Assembly: GCA_964057225.1 (NCBI GenBank)
Contig: OZ059900.1
Coordinates: forward strand, 26,427,638 to 26,491,637
Length of the DNA: 64,000 nt
Source of the DNA: Auanema rhodensis
Taxonomy: Eukaryota; Nematoda; Chromadorea; Rhabditida; Rhabditidae
Direction: 5' to 3'
In this document: piece after piece, positions 29,323 through 43,090 of the stretch
Layout: each line of letters begins with the position of its first letter
Position numbering within the stretch: position 1 is the stretch's first letter
The notes under the pieces: generated by a model
What the model was told of the DNA's origin: nothing
The model's input: only the letters and a program-made list of their open reading frames with translations
Database searches by the model: none
Translations under genes and position numbers: made by a program

Positions 29323-30920
29323 CGCGCCTAAATCAAATATTTTCATCAAGGTTAGGTGAACAGTATTTATATCCAGATACACCAGATTTGATTGTAAGTT
29401 GTGTGCATAGAACATACCAGAATCGCAAGCCCCTACAATGTTCACGTTCAATGTTATACATTTTCCAAATTCTGATGTTTAGGAATTAATTCTACGTGCC
29501 TAAATCAAAATACTTCTATCAAAGTTTTGAAAAGTGTTTTTATATTTAGATAGACCACAATTGATTGCTAGCCGTATTTACAAAAAAGACTAGAATCCCA
29601 AGCCCCTACAATTTTTATGTTCAATAAAGTACATTTTTAAATATCTGATGTTCACAGAATATTTCTACGCGCCTAAATCAAAATACTTCCATCAAGGTAG
29701 TGAAAGATGTTTTTATATCCAGATACACCAGATTTGATTGTAAGTTGTGTGCATAGAACATACCAGAATCGCAAGCCTCTACAATTTTCACGTTCAATGA
29801 TGTACATTTTTCAAATTCTGATGTTTAGGAATTAATTGTACGTGCCTAAATCAAAATACTTCCATCAAAGTTCTGAAAGGTGTATTTATATTCAGATACA
29901 ACAGATTTGATTGTAAGTTGTGTGCATAGAACATACCAGAATCGCAAGCCCCTACAATGTTCACGTTCAATGATGTACACTTTCCAAATTCTGATGTTTA
30001 GGAATTAATTCTATGTGCCTAAATCAAAATACTTTCATCAAGGTTGTGAAAGATGTTTTTATATCCAGATACACCAGATTTGATTGTAAGCTGTGCGCAC
30101 AGAACATACCAGAATCGCAAGCCCCTACAATTTGCACGTTCAATGATGTACGTTTTCCAAATTCTGATGTTTAGGAATTAATTGTACGTGCCTAAATCAA
30201 AATACTTCCATCAAAGTTCTGAAAGGTGTATTTATATTCAGATAGACCACAATTGATTGCTAGCCGTATTCACAAAAGAGACTAGAATCCCAAGCCCCTA
30301 CAATTTTTATGTTCAATAAAGTACATTTTTAAATATCTGATGATCACAGAATATTTCTAAGCGCCTAAATTAAAATATTTTCATCAATGTTGAGTGAACA
30401 GTATTTATATCCATATACACCAGATTTGATTATAAGTTGTGTGCATAGAACATAACAGAATCGCAAGCCCCTACAATTTTTATGTTCAATAATGTACATT
30501 TTTAAAATTCTGATGTTCACAGTATAGTTCTACGCGCCTAAATCAAAATATTATCATCAATGTTGAGTAAACAGTATTTATATCCAGATACATCAGATTT
30601 GATTGTAAACAGTGTGCATAGAACATACCAGAATCGCAAGCCCCTACAATTTTCACGTTCAATGATATACATTTTCCAAATTCTGATGTTTAGAAATTAA
30701 TTCTACGTGCCTAAATCAAAATACTTCCATCAAGGTAGTGAAAAGAGTATTTATATTCAAATACACCACAATTGATTGCTAGCCGTATTTACAAAAGATA
30801 CTAGAATCGAAAGCCCCTCCAATTTTTCTGTTAAATGATGTACATTTTTTAAATTCTGATGTCCACAAAATAGTTCTACGTGCCTAAATCAAAATGTTTC
30901 TATCAATGTTAGGTGAAGTG
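29323..30920. repeat. 173-bp satellite, block B
   Basis: About nine monomers separating module copies 1 and 2. It contains both subfamilies. The part up to 30475 is duplicated at 38742-39894; the part from about 30739 belongs to the left end of module copy 2. Confidence 0.9.
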
Positions 30921-30940
30921 TATTTATATCCATTAATATT

Positions 30941-31046
30941 AGGTACCGGAAAAAGTAATCGACGTTTCAAATTCAAATAGTTATTTTTTATATATTTGGC
31001 GGGATATAATAAGGTTCAAAAACGTCGATTACTTTTTCCGGTACCT
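30941..31046. mobile_element. MITE-like 106-bp element, copy 2
   Basis: Identical to 21522-21627; copied by the segmental duplication rather than inserted independently. Confidence 0.88.
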
Positions 31047-31321
31047 AATATTACTCTTCATTGCGAGTGGTAATATATTTTTTGGAAAAAAGTTTTCAAA
31101 AAACTTCATTAAAATTTATGTTTTTATTTCAAGTTATCGCTCATTTCTCATGAATTTTGTTTGTGTTCAATTTTTCCGGAAAAAAAAATAAAACAATTTT
31201 GGTTCAATATGATGGTTTATTGAAACAAAAAAGTAACAAATAAGAAAAATTAAATTATGTTTTATTCGTGATGTTGTATGTTTCACTTATTATTCCTCCG
31301 ACTCTGCTATTGATCAGATCT

Positions 31322-31945
31322 TTAATGAGTTTGAAGCTTCTTCCGTGTTGAAGTAAGAATTTTCGGATTCTGGTAACATTGCATATTTTGAAACTCGTAT
31401 ATATGGATCATTTCATGAAGCAGGACACTAATCAACAATTTTCTGTCGTTAGAAAATTTATGTTCACCTTTTTTCGTTTGTGGTTGAGAACTTTCGAAAA
31501 AATGATTGCAGAACAAAGTTAAGAGAATGTGATTATTGTTTCGCACTGTTTCTGCTAGTTTCGTTGAACATCTGTGCATAACATTGCAATAAATCTTGAT
31601 AGGGAAGCCAAATATTGATCCAGCAAAAAAGTGGAAGTCCAAGTATTTGCACATTTCTCTTATTTTGTCTTTGTCTGTGGCATAAGTAGGGCACAGCTGT
31701 TTCTCCATGATATTAGTCATTATATCAGCAAAAGAATCGGTTGTTAGAACAGGCAATTCCAGATGTAACGAGGAATAATCGTATACCGCAGCTCCTTCTG
31801 CGTTTTCCAACTTTTCATATTCTTCTTGCGGTAATTCTTGGAATGTTCTTTTTATCCCTGACTGACATGAAAGGACAAAGCAGATTTCGAAGACGTAAGT
31901 GCTTCTCACTTTTTTCTCCTTTGATAATTTGAAAAGAGTATTCAT
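31322..31945 (-). pseudogene. SprT-like zinc metalloprotease, copy 2, C-terminus lost
   Basis: Same gene as copy 1 with a 9419-bp offset and the same 26-bp deletion and frameshifted end. One base change near 31801 turns a Lys into Asn before the protease domain. The HExxH is intact but the third ligand is out of frame. Confidence 0.75.
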
Positions 31946-32200
31946 TCTCAATAAAAAAAACATATATTATTTGACATTAAAATCTTACTTTTGGAATTGA
32001 GTGAGGAATGTTGTTTTTTCACTTTGATTCGACCGAGTCTCCAAGCTCTTCAAGTTGAAAATGACAAATAAGTTGAAAGCGCTACACGTATCACGCTTAA
32101 TTTTCATTTATCATTTTGAGTAGCGGTTGTTCACGAGTTGAATGAATTTGATTTTTTTCTTCTCAGTTTGCAATTTATTATTTATATCGCATGTTTTAGG

Positions 32201-32307
32201 AAATGTAGCACATTATTCTAGGACCAAAAATGAAAATTTTAGAATATTTAATTTTTCATAAAAATCGAACAAAATAAATAAGTTGAGCCCGCCGCAAAAC
32301 ATGATAA
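32201..32307. repeat. Single 168-bp satellite-related segment in protease flank, copy 2
   Basis: Same as 22782-22888, offset by 9419 bp. Confidence 0.9.
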
Positions 32308-33174
32308 TTTTTTTTTATCTTTTTCGGGAAAACTGAATATAGTATATGATGAAACAAGAATCATGGAAATTATGGAAGAATTTTTCCAATATTTATAAAT
32401 TCTGCTTTCTTTAGTTTTCAAATAATTTTCTTGAAATAATCACAAAGTTCTGCTGCACAACAGTTTTTTTAATCTACATTTTCAGATGGAAGAATTTCTT
32501 CCGCGATGAAACATGAAATATGGCCGTGATAATCAACGTCAGATCTCAGGTGTCTTCTCTCCAATTTGATATATTCAATTATTTATAAAGTATTTATTTT
32601 CAATCAATTGTCTTAACTGCTAAAAAAGAATTATGTGATATATTCAATGGTTTATACATAACCGTGGAAAAAATTCTTTCATTGTATTTATCTTCAAGTA
32701 ATTGTTTTAACTTCCAAAAAAAAGTTTGAGATTGAATTAATTGTTCATACATAACGGTGGAAGAATTTCTTCCATAGTATTCATTTTTAATTAATTGTTA
32801 TTGCTCTAGAAAAAATTAGGTAATTTATTTAATTGTTCATATATATCATTGTTTGTTTACCTATATCGTGATGAGAACAAAAAATAATTATGGAAGAAAC
32901 TTTCACGTTTTTTTTGTAAATGGAAGAAATTCTTCTACTTTTGATACAACCAAACAATTTTTCATCTAAATTAGTTCAAAATATACTTTTTTTTATAAAT
33001 TCAATTGTTTTCATACTAGGTGTGTACAGCTCGAAAGCGAATATGAAAAAAATTTATTCAACAAATTTGCGAGAAAAATTTGAACCTGAATGATTATATT
33101 GAGATCATTTTTGTGAAAAGAATGAAATGTTAATAACTGATCATTGTAAGAAAAAAAATAAAATAATTCTAATC

Positions 33175-35202
33175 TCAGTTTAATTCCACAAAAGGGACAT
33201 CTATTATATAATTAGGATTAATTTTCAACACTGTTTCAAATGCTTTTCCTCTCCTCCATTTCGGTTGAGATTTCAATTCGGTTGCTTTGCCAATCCAATG
33301 TATTCGTCTCATGAACGCTGTCAACTGAAACCAAATGTAATTTTTAACCTTTTTGGGAACTCACTGTTATATGATCATTCCCAAACCATTGCGAAGGTTC
33401 TATGTTCGAAATAAGAAAGATATGATGGGCTTTTATGACACAACTTGAAAATTTAACGTTCAATCTGAAAAAATGGGTTTAGTAATACTATTTTTGTATT
33501 CAACACTTACCTGCAGGTACCATCATTACACATCATTAAGAGCTGTTTTCCTGTCATGTACCCACGTTGTTCGAACTGTTCAACTTCATCAATTATAATT
33601 CCATTTTGCTTGTTATATTCTATAAATTATTTTTTTTATCGGAACAAAGTTGAAACTCACTTTCAAAATAACTAGTACAATCAGCAGATGTTGTATACAC
33701 AGATCCGGCAACTTTTTCTGAAATAGTTCTTTCAAATTTGAAAATTAATTAAAAAATTTATACCGAGATACTTCTTAGCAAAATAAGATTTGTCTGCTCC
33801 AGAATCTCCGTAGAGTATATATACTCGTACATCCTTTCTATCACATTCAGCATCGTCAACAAGGGATATTAAGTGTTTTAATTGTGATTGATGCCGCATA
33901 GCTACATCATAACGCAATTCCATGCAGTTCTGAAAAAAATAATATTGCTCGAAAAACTTATTACTTACCGTCAACTTCCAGCTGTTTTTTTGTATTTCGG
34001 TTTCCATTATATAGAGATAATGAAGAGATATGTCGTTTATCACAGTTCCTAAAATGTTTCATATTTTTGTTAATCAGTAATATTTTTGAAATTAAAAAAC
34101 CTTGATAGCTGATGACATCTTCCGCCATTAATTTTCTCATTCTTTGAAGTTCTCTTTAACATTGAATGGGTGTCAGTTTGATCATTGTTTCTTCTTCATT
34201 TTTGTTCACATTCACGAGATGATTGAAAAACGAGGATATCACTTTTCTTTTTGTGATAGATTCAAAATGCAAAATTATCTGAAAATAGAAAAATGGATAA
34301 GCATTCAGGAAAAGATTGTGATAACTTACATGTACTGTATTATCGCAATTTTTGGGAAAACCGCATTCAATTGCCCGTATTTTGAACGAATTGACGTTCA
34401 CAACATGGTCACATTGTTGTTCTGAAAAACAGAATTTTAACCATTTTCCAAACCTGTTCATTTGTAGTGTTGTTGTGAACTGAATTAAACAGAAAACACT
34501 TATCATCACATCGAAATTTGACGGTTCCTTCGTAGCGTTTATCTACAGAAAAAGTTTTAAATATCAAGCCTAAATGTTTCACCTCTTTAATAATTGTTTT
34601 GATTGGTGCGTTTAACCAGTCGACATTGTTCGAATTGTCAAAATCCATAAATTGTTCGTTTCCGATTAGTTTCTCCAAATAATCTTCTTCCTCTACAACT
34701 TCTACAATATTATAGTTGTTGATTCCTGAGTGGGTTGGTGCCGATTCGCCATTTGCTGAAATTCTATCAGCGAAAAAGCTGGTAATTGCATTTCTGCAAA
34801 CAATTTTCATTTCATCAATCCTATAACTACTGTCTTGATTTTGCAACATAAGTTTTTCTGAAATATTTTTATTTTTCTGTTCGTGATATAATGCGATTTC
34901 ATTCATCTGAAAACAAAATTTTTACATTTTAAATTTCTTGAACACAATGCTTACTTTTTGGTTTGATGGGTTTTCCTCTAATTCCTCTGCAACATTTTCC
35001 TCAATTGAAGTTTCGAAAAATTGTTCAGTACCAACTATTGTATTATTGAATTCAGTCTGAAATTGTAGAAACCTATGCGTAAAAATGTTTTAAAACTCAC
35101 AGAATGTGATACATATTCAGCATCTTTGTCCGCTGCCCGATCTAGAAAATTATATTGAGCAGCTTGAGAAACTCCATTTATGAAGCGTCCTGTATATTCC
35201 AT
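33175..35202 (-). pseudogene. SF3 helicase (Rep-type) gene on minus strand, module copy 2, internal stop
   Basis: Same exons as at 23756-25783 shifted by 9419 bp, with the same TAA (34156-34158) between the N-terminal exons and the helicase exons. No differences from copy 1 were noticed in the exons. Confidence 0.7.
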
Positions 35203-36629
35203 GTTGTGGAAAAAATGAGAGCAATGTGGTTTGTTTTAATTTTTTTTTCTTTGGCTTTCGAATTTTCTCTTTTATACCATTTATTGAACTGTCTGTTAAG
35301 ATAATGATTTATGGAAAATTGTAAATAGATTGTAAAATTGTCAAGTTTATTAATTCATAATGCATGTACGCAAACGCTTCAAAAGAATCAATTGCACCCC
35401 AAGTGTATCATGCATTTGTTTCTGACACATGTCTCATTTTAGTATGAGAGTATTTGATGTATGCCGCCACAACTCTGCTTATAGCAATCTTTTTTGGTTT
35501 CGAGAATATTTTCTGTTTGTAGATTTTGTTGATTGAAGATGAAAACAACTGGATATTTATAAATTTTTAATATTTGCTTTTCCATAATTTATGTTTTATA
35601 TTCGCTACAACAATTTCTGTTTTCATATTTGCATTTCATTTATTATTTAAAACTTTACGAATGGATATTTTTCACGAATGTATACAAGCAAAATTCCAGT
35701 TATGAATATTTGGTTTTCCTAAATGAGAAAGACCATTTTTGAAAAAAGGCTTTTCATGGAAGAAACTCTTCCATCAATTAATGTAATTAAATGAACTTTC
35801 GATTGGGAAAAATCTTCCATTAATTGATTGCACTGCTGTTTTGAATCATAAATAATTTTAAATAATTATCGATCTATTAGCTTTTGAGAAAATTGTTCAG
35901 ATCGAAAAGTCACTTACATAAAAATTCTATGACAATCAACAAGTTTTGCCGATAAGTGACATGATATTCATTTATTATTATTGCGTTTAGCATAATCAAA
36001 AAAAGATTAAAAAATTTTGAGTTGTTCAAACTCTCTTACTGTTCATATAAGAATTTTGTTATTTGAAAAACTTTGTTTTATTATTTTATCACGTGTTGTT
36101 AAGATGACAATGTATTCTGTTTTGTTCAGCTCTTATTTGGTATCCGTAACTTAAAATCTGTGAGTTAATTTGTATTGTTCAGTTTCAGCTTTTGACAGAT
36201 TTTGTTACCGCTGCCAGATGATGTCTGCTGTTTGTCCTACTTTGAGAGTATTTGAAAACATGGAAGATCGATATGTGGGTTCTGTTCAAATTATATTCAG
36301 AAATTTTTTTTCAAAATTAGGCATTAACACAGAAAAATAGCTTCGACAGAATAAGCAAGTTATTGCAATGGAATGATGGAGACAATTTAGCTATTGTTCT
36401 TTGTAGCTCTATACTTTTAAAATACGGCAGTATACATAAAGAAGTTCTTCAAAACTTTAAAGAACTACCTGATATTTTGATGAAAATGTACATAGTGAAG
36501 GTGAGAAAAAAATTTAATTCAGAACTTAATTCTACTATTCATTCTGGAATCATTTGCAGAAAGACATTGTTTGTAACCCATTTCTCTCCAATGAAGAAAA
36601 AATCAATCTTCTCACATTTTATCTTCTCA

Positions 36630-36705
36630 CCCTACAATTTTCACGTTCAATGATATACATTTTCCAAATTCTGATGTTTAGAAATTAATTCTACGTGCCT
36701 AAATC
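36630..36705 (+). repeat. 173-bp satellite fragment inside helicase exon 3, copy 2
   Basis: Same insertion as at 27211-27286, inherited through the segmental duplication. Confidence 0.88.
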
Positions 36706-37376
36706 TAAAGATTGAAACGTTGAAAAAACTTCCAATTGATATAAGAGAAATTTTATTGTTGTGGGTGAGTGTATCTCAAACGATTGAAAAATAATTGAAA
36801 TTTTTACAGATTGTTTTGGAAACTATATGCGATTGTCCTTGTTTTAAAAAAAACAACAACATAATATTTGCTTTCTTAGAAGACGAGCTGTTCCATTCAG
36901 AAACCATAGATAAAACGGTATAAACTAACTTAAGTCATAAAGACAGGTTTATATTTATTCCAGAATAAGCTAAATGACTTCATTCTGCTTTTTTTCCAGC
37001 AATTGGTCGTAAGAATGTCTGAACAGAAGGTAAACATTTTTTCAAAAAATCTTATTGATGAAAACAAGACATCTTGTGTATGTGGATTACAATGGACGAA
37101 ATTTGAAGACAGTTTCGCTAAATGGAAACTAGCAAGTCAACAGGAAGTCAATAATTTGAGGTCGAACTAACTTTTTTCTTTGATAATTTTTTGCTTTTCA
37201 GAAATGGAAGATTAGTTTATGCTTGTGTCAAAACAAGATATAAATTTATGAGATGGAAAAAAGTTTTTATTCATAGTAAAAATCGAAATAAGTCGTTCTA
37301 TAAAGTGACAACCGAAAGGCATGGAATTCCAAGCAGAGACTGTATTCCTCTATGCGAATCTTGTTTGATTTATAGA

Positions 37377-37452
37377 ATTCATTCAGAGACCAACCTGCGG
37401 TTTGAATTTTTTTCACAAAAAATTCAAACCGCAGGTTGGTCTCTGAATGAAT
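37377..37452. repeat. Perfect 36-bp palindrome in helicase exon 6, copy 2
   Basis: Identical to 27958-28033. Confidence 0.92.
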
Positions 37453-38462
37453 GTATGCAATTAAACTATCAGAATGCTACAAAACATATAAAAGAGTTCA
37501 CAAAAATGATGAACGAAGCAATAAACCCGTCGAGTGATCGAGAAAAGGTTAGAGTCTATGTATTAATTGGACCTTCGAGGACTGGAAAGAGCTACTTCGC
37601 GAAGAAATTTCTAGGAACTGAAAACACATACTTCTGCTCTGCTGATTGCACTAACTACTTCCAAGGTTTGCCAGATGTTATTTCATATTGAGCACAAAAT
37701 TCAGATTATAAAAGTCAAAGGAATATAATAATCGATGAAGTTGACCAGTTTGGAAAAAAAGGATACATGTCTGGCAAACAACTATTATTGCTCTGCAATG
37801 ACGGACCTTGTCGACTCAATGTGAAATTTAGCAGTGTTCAGATCATAGCTACAAAAATATTCTTGATTTCTAACAGACCTATCGACGAATGGTTTCCGAA
37901 TGATACCATAACAGTTAAGCTAAATTACGAAACAGTTGTATTTTATTAATTGTTTTACTAACAGGAGGAAGCTTTTACAAATCGTATACACTGGAAGGGA
38001 AAAGCCACACGACAAAGAGAACAACCACATTGGAGCCATGGAGCAGCGATGGCCGAGGTATTGCGCTATAATGAGCAGGATATTGAAGAAGAGCCTCACG
38101 TTTTTTTTAATGTAACATACTCATGGAAAAAATATGTTCTTAGTTTAATGTTTCTGTTTGTCAATGACAAAAATCTTGTCTGTTTCTAAATTTATGACAT
38201 AGAAAAAATTTAAAATCTTGTCTGCTCCTAAATTTATGAGATGGAAAAAAGTTTTTATTCATAGTAAAAATTGAAATAAGTCGTTCTATAAAACTGAAAG
38301 TGACAACCGAAAGGCATGGAATTCCAAGCAGAGACTGTATTTCTCTAGTTGTGTAGTCTAGTTTTATTTTTCAGTTTAAATAGTTCACCGGTAAAATGTG
38401 TACCTTCCTGAGACTTGTTCGATGTACATTTCACCTGTGAAATGTGACTACGAATGAAAATC

Positions 38463-38602
38463 AGGTAGTTGTTTTTTTAAAATCAAAATAAGGTAGTTGT
38501 TTTTTTAAAATCAAAATAAGGTAGTTGTTTTTTTTAAATCAAAATAAGGTAGTTGTTTTTTTTAAATCAAAATAAGGTAGCTGTTCTTTAAAGTTTAACT
38601 AA
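38463..38602. repeat. 28-bp minisatellite, five copies, module copy 2
   Basis: Same array as 29044-29183 with the same copy number. Confidence 0.85.
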
Positions 38603-38741
38603 TGAAATAAAGTGTTAAATAACAACATAAGTCTATTCACACTCATGAATAATAAACCTCAGTTTTAACAGTTGACCGGTAAAATGTGTACCTTTTTCAT
38701 ACTTGTTCGATGCACGTTTCACCGGTAAAATGTGCACCTTC

Positions 38742-41700
38742 CGCGCCTAAATCAAATATTTTCATCAAGGTTAGGTGAACAGTATTTATATCCAGATACA
38801 CCAGATTTGATTGTAAGTTGTGTGCATAGAACATACCAGAATCGCAAGCCCCTACAATGTTCACGTTCAATGTTATACATTTTCCAAATTCTGATGTTTA
38901 GGAATTAATTCTACGTGCCTAAATCAAAATACTTCTATCAAAGTTTTGAAAAGTGTTTTTATATTTAGATAGACCACAATTGATTGCTAGCCGTATTTAC
39001 AAAAAAGACTAGAATCCCAAGCCCCTACAATTTTTATGTTCAATAAAGTACATTTTTAAATATCTGATGTTCACAGAATATTTCTACGCGCCTAAATCAA
39101 AATACTTCCATCAAGGTAGTGAAAGATGTTTTTATATCCAGATACACCAGATTTGATTGTAAGTTGTGTGCATAGAACATACCAGAATCGCAAGCCTCTA
39201 CAATTTTCACGTTCAATGATGTACATTTTTCAAATTCTGATGTTTAGGAATTAATTGTACGTGCCTAAATCAAAATACTTCCATCAAAGTTCTGAAAGGT
39301 GTATTTATATTCAGATACAACAGATTTGATTGTAAGTTGTGTGCATAGAACATACCAGAATCGCAAGCCCCTACAATGTTCACGTTCAATGATGTACATT
39401 TTCCAAATTCTGATGTTTAGGAATTAATTCTATGTGCCTAAATCAAAATACTTTCATCAAGGTTGTGAAAGATGTTTTTATATCCAGATACACCAGATTT
39501 GATTGTAAGCTGTGCGCACAGAACATACCAGAATCGCAAGCCCCTACAATTTGCACGTTCAATGATGTACGTTTTCCAAATTCTGATGTTTAGGAATTAA
39601 TTGTACGTGCCTAAATCAAAATACTTCCATCAAAGTTCTGAAAGGTGTATTTATATTCAGATAGACCACAATTGATTGCTAGCCGTATTCACAAAAGAGA
39701 CTAGAATCCCAAGCCCCTACAATTTTTATGTTCAATAAAGTACATTTTTAAATATCTGATGTTCACAGAATATTTCTACGCGCCTAAATTAAAATATTTT
39801 CATCAATGTTGAGTGAACAGTATTTATATCCATATACACCAGATTTGATTATAAGTTGTGTGCATAGAACATAACAGAATCGCAAGCCCCTACAATTTTC
39901 ACGTTCAATGATGTTCATTTTCAAATTTCTGATGTTCACAGAATATTTCTACGCGCCTAAATCAAAATACTTCCATCAAGGTAGTGAAAGATGTTTTTAT
40001 ATCCAGATACACCAGATTTGATTGTAAGTTGTGTGCATAGAACATACCAGAATCGCAAGCCCCTACAATTTTCACGTTCAATGATATACATTTTCCAAAT
40101 TCTGATGTTTAGAAATTAATTCTACGTGCCTAAATCAAAATACTTCCATCAAGGTAGTGAAAGATGTTTTTATATCCAGATACACCAGATTTGATTGTAA
40201 GTTGTGTGCATAGAACATACCAGAATCGCAAGCCTCTACAATTTTCACGTTCAATGATCTACATTTTCCAAATTCTGATGTTTAGGAATTAATTGTACGT
40301 GCCTAAATCAAAATACTTCCATCAAAGTTCTGAAAGGTGTATTTATATTCAGATAGACCACAATTGATTGCTAGCCGTATTTACAAAAGAGACTAGAATC
40401 CCAAGCCCCTACAATTTTTATGTTCAATAAAGTACATTTTTAAATATCTGATGTTCACAGAATATTTCTACGCGCCTAAATCAAAATATTTTCAACAATG
40501 TTGAGTGAACAGTATTTATATCCATATACACCAGATTTGATTGTAAGTTGTGTGCATAGAACATACCAGAATCGCAAGTTCCTACAATTTTCACGTTCAA
40601 TGATATACATTTTCCAAATTCTGATGTTTAGAAATTAAATCTACGTGCCTAAATCAAAATACTTCCATCAAGGTAGTGAAAGATGTTTTTATATCCAGAT
40701 ACACCAGATTTGATTGTAAGTTGTGTGCATAGAACATACCAGAATCGCAAGCCTCTACTATTTTCACGTTCAATGATCTACATTTTCCACATTCTGATGT
40801 TTAGGAATTAATTGTACAAGCCTAAATCAAAATACTTCCATCAAAGTTCTGAAAGGTGTATTTATATTCAGATAGACCACAATTGATTGCTAGCCGTATT
40901 TACAAAAGAGACTAGAATCCCAAGCCCCTACAATTTTTATGTTCAATAAAGTACATTTTTAAATATCTGATGTTCACAGAATATTTCTACGCGCCTAAAT
41001 CAAAATATTTTCATCAATGTTGAGTGAACAGTATTTATATCCATATACACCAGATTTGATTGTAAGTTGTGTGCATAGAACATACCAGAATCGCAAGCCC
41101 CTACAATTTTCACGTTCAATGATATACATTTTCCAAATTCTGATGTTTAGGAATTAATTCTACGTGCCTAAATCAAAATACTTCCATCAAGGTAGTGAAA
41201 GATGTTTTTATATCCAGATACACCAGATTTGATTAAAAGTTGTGTGCATAGAACATACCAGAATCGCAAGCCCCTACAATTTTCACGTTCAATGATATAC
41301 ATTTTCCAAATTCTGATGTTTAGGAATTAATTCTACGTGCCTAAATCAAAATACTTCCATCAAGGTTGTGAAAGATGTTTTTATATCCAGATACACCAGA
41401 TTTGATTGTAAGCTGTGCGCACAGAACATACCAGAATCGCAAGCCCCTACAATTTGCACGTTCAATGATGTACGTTTTCCAAATTCTGATGTTTAGGAAT
41501 TAATTGTACGTGCCTAAATCAAAATACTTCCATCAAAGTTCTGAAAGGTGTATTTATATTCAGATAGACCACAATTGATTGCTAGCCGTATTCACAAAAG
41601 AGACTAGAATCCCAAGCCCCTACAATTTTTATGTTCAATAAAGTACATTTTTAAATATCTGATGTTCACAGAATATTTCTACGCGCCTAAATCAAAATAT

Positions 41701-41880
41701 TTTCATCAATGTTGAGTGAACAGTATTTATATCCAGATACACCAGATTTGATTGTAAGTTGTGTGCACAAAAGGTACTAGAATCGAAAGCCCCTCCAATT
41801 TTTTTGTTCAATGATGTACATTTTTTAAATTCTGATGTCCACAAAATAGTTCTACGTGCCTAAATCAAAATGTTTCTATC
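38742..41880. repeat. 173-bp satellite, block C
   Basis: About 18 monomers between module copy 2 and the partial third copy. Within 39900-41750 three- to four-monomer groups recur, for example the order of the TAGCCGTATT and GTTGTGTGCATAG types, which indicates local amplification. Confidence 0.9.
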
Positions 41881-43090
41881 AATGTTAGGTGAAGTGTATA
41901 TATATCCATTAATATTACTCTTCATTGCGAGTGGTAATATATTTTTTGGAAAAAAGTTTTCAAAAACCTTCATTAAAATTTATGTTTTTGTTTCAAGTTA
42001 TCGCTCATTTCTCATGAATTTTGTTTGTGTTCAATTTTTCCGGAAAAAAAATAAAACAATTTTGGTTCAATATGATGGTTTATTAAAACAAAAAAGTAAC
42101 AAATAAGAAAAATTAAATTATGTTTTTTTCGTGATGTTGTATGTTTCACTTATTATTCCTCCGACTCTGCTATTGATCAGATCTTTAATGAGTTTGAAGC
42201 TTCTTCCGTGTTGAAGTAAGAAGTTGGATGGTATTGAAATTGGTAGAATTTTCGGATTCTGGTAACATTGCATATTTTGAAACTCGTATATATGGATCAT
42301 TTCATGAAGCAGGACACTAATCAACAATTTTCTGTCGTTAGAAAATTTATGTTCACCTTTTTTCGTTTGTGGTTGAGAACTTTCGAAAAAATGATTGCAG
42401 AACAAAGTTAAGAGAATGTGATTATTGTTTCGCACTGTTTCTGCTAGTTTCGTTGAACATCTGTGCATAACATTGCAATAAATCTTGATAGGGAAGCCAA
42501 ATATTGATCCAGCAAAAAAGTGGAAGTCCAAGTATTTGCACATTTCTCTTATTTTGTCTTTGTCTGTGGCATAAGTAGGGCACAGCTGTTTCTCCATGAT
42601 ATTAGTCATTATATCAGCAAAAGAATCGGTTGTTAGAACAGGCAATTCCAGATGTAACGAGGAATAATCGTATACCGCAGCTCCTTCTGCCTTTTCCAAC
42701 TTTTCATATTCTTCTTGCGGTAATTCTTGGAATGTTCTTTTTATCCCTGACTGACATGAAAGGACAAAGCAGATTTCGAAAACGTAAGTGCTTCTCACTT
42801 TTTTCTCCTTTGATAATTTGAAAAGAGTATTCATTCTCAATAAAAAAAACATATATTATTTGACATTAAAATCTTACTTTTGGAATTGAGTGAGGAATGT
42901 TGTTTTTTCACTTTGATTCGACCGAGTCTCCAAGCTCTTCAAGTTGAAAATGACAAATAAGTTGAAAGCGCTACACGTATCACGCTTAATTTTCATTTAT
43001 CAAACTTGAGTAGCGGTTGTTCACGAGTTGAATGAATTTGATTTTTTTCTTCTCAGTTTGCAATTTATTATTTATATCGCATGTTTTAGG
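41880..43090. repeat. Partial third module copy
   Basis: Homologous to about 21480-22780 of module copy 1. It lacks the MITE, keeps the 26 bp deleted from the other protease copies and has several scattered differences. It therefore branched off before the 9.4-kb duplication. Homology to the module ends where the 168-bp satellite begins. Confidence 0.85.
42118..42834 (-). CDS. SprT-like zinc metalloprotease, copy 3 (intact)
   Basis: Full-length form, about 238 residues from the Met at 42834 (an in-frame start six codons earlier, at 42852, is also possible). Numbered from 42852: HEMIH at 183-187 and, 28 residues further on, LLQHGRSFKLI with His215. This matches the family's H-G-x-x-F that provides the third zinc ligand, as in SPRTN. 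The 26 bp at 42223-42248 that copies 1 and 2 lack are present. A 48-bp in-frame intron is likely near the N-terminus, as in copy 1. No UBZ, PIP or other repair-adaptor motif was seen, so this is a minimal protease domain. The likely role is proteolysis of DNA-bound protein; the substrate is unknown. The upstream flank runs into the 168-bp satellite. Confidence 0.72.
   Translation of the reverse strand: MNTLFKLSKEKKVRSTYVFEICFVLSCQSGIKRTFQELPQEEYEKLEKAEGAAVYDYSSLHLELPVLTTDSFADIMTNIMEKQLCPTYATDKDKIREMCKYLDFHFFAGSIFGFPIKIYCNVMHRCSTKLAETVRNNNHILLTLFCNHFFESSQPQTKKGEHKFSNDRKLLISVLLHEMIHIYEFQNMQCYQNPKILPISIPSNFLLQHGRSFKLIKDLINSRVGGIISETYNITKKT

Larger units (their letters stand above)
21320..30475. 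repeat. Segmental duplication, module copy 1
   Basis: About 9.2 kb repeated at 30739-39894 with a constant 9419-bp offset. Only a handful of differences were seen (for example one base in the protease gene near 22382/31801, one near 28748/38167 and a few in the satellite). Contains the MITE, protease, both helicase genes and part of the next satellite block. The ends fall inside 173-bp satellite, which suggests unequal exchange between satellite blocks. Confidence 0.9.
36218..38189 (+). pseudogene. SF3 helicase (Rep-type) gene on plus strand, module copy 2, satellite in exon 3
   Basis: As for 26799-28770 with a 9419-bp offset. It shares the satellite insertion (36630-36705) and the exon-6 palindrome (37377-37452). 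One difference near the C-terminus (at about 38167) changes Glu to Asp. Confidence 0.72.
30739..39894. repeat. Segmental duplication, module copy 2
   Basis: Second copy of the module at 21320-30475. The match is lost at about 39894, where the two following satellite monomers belong to different subfamilies. All lesions of copy 1 are present here too, so they predate the duplication. Confidence 0.9.
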
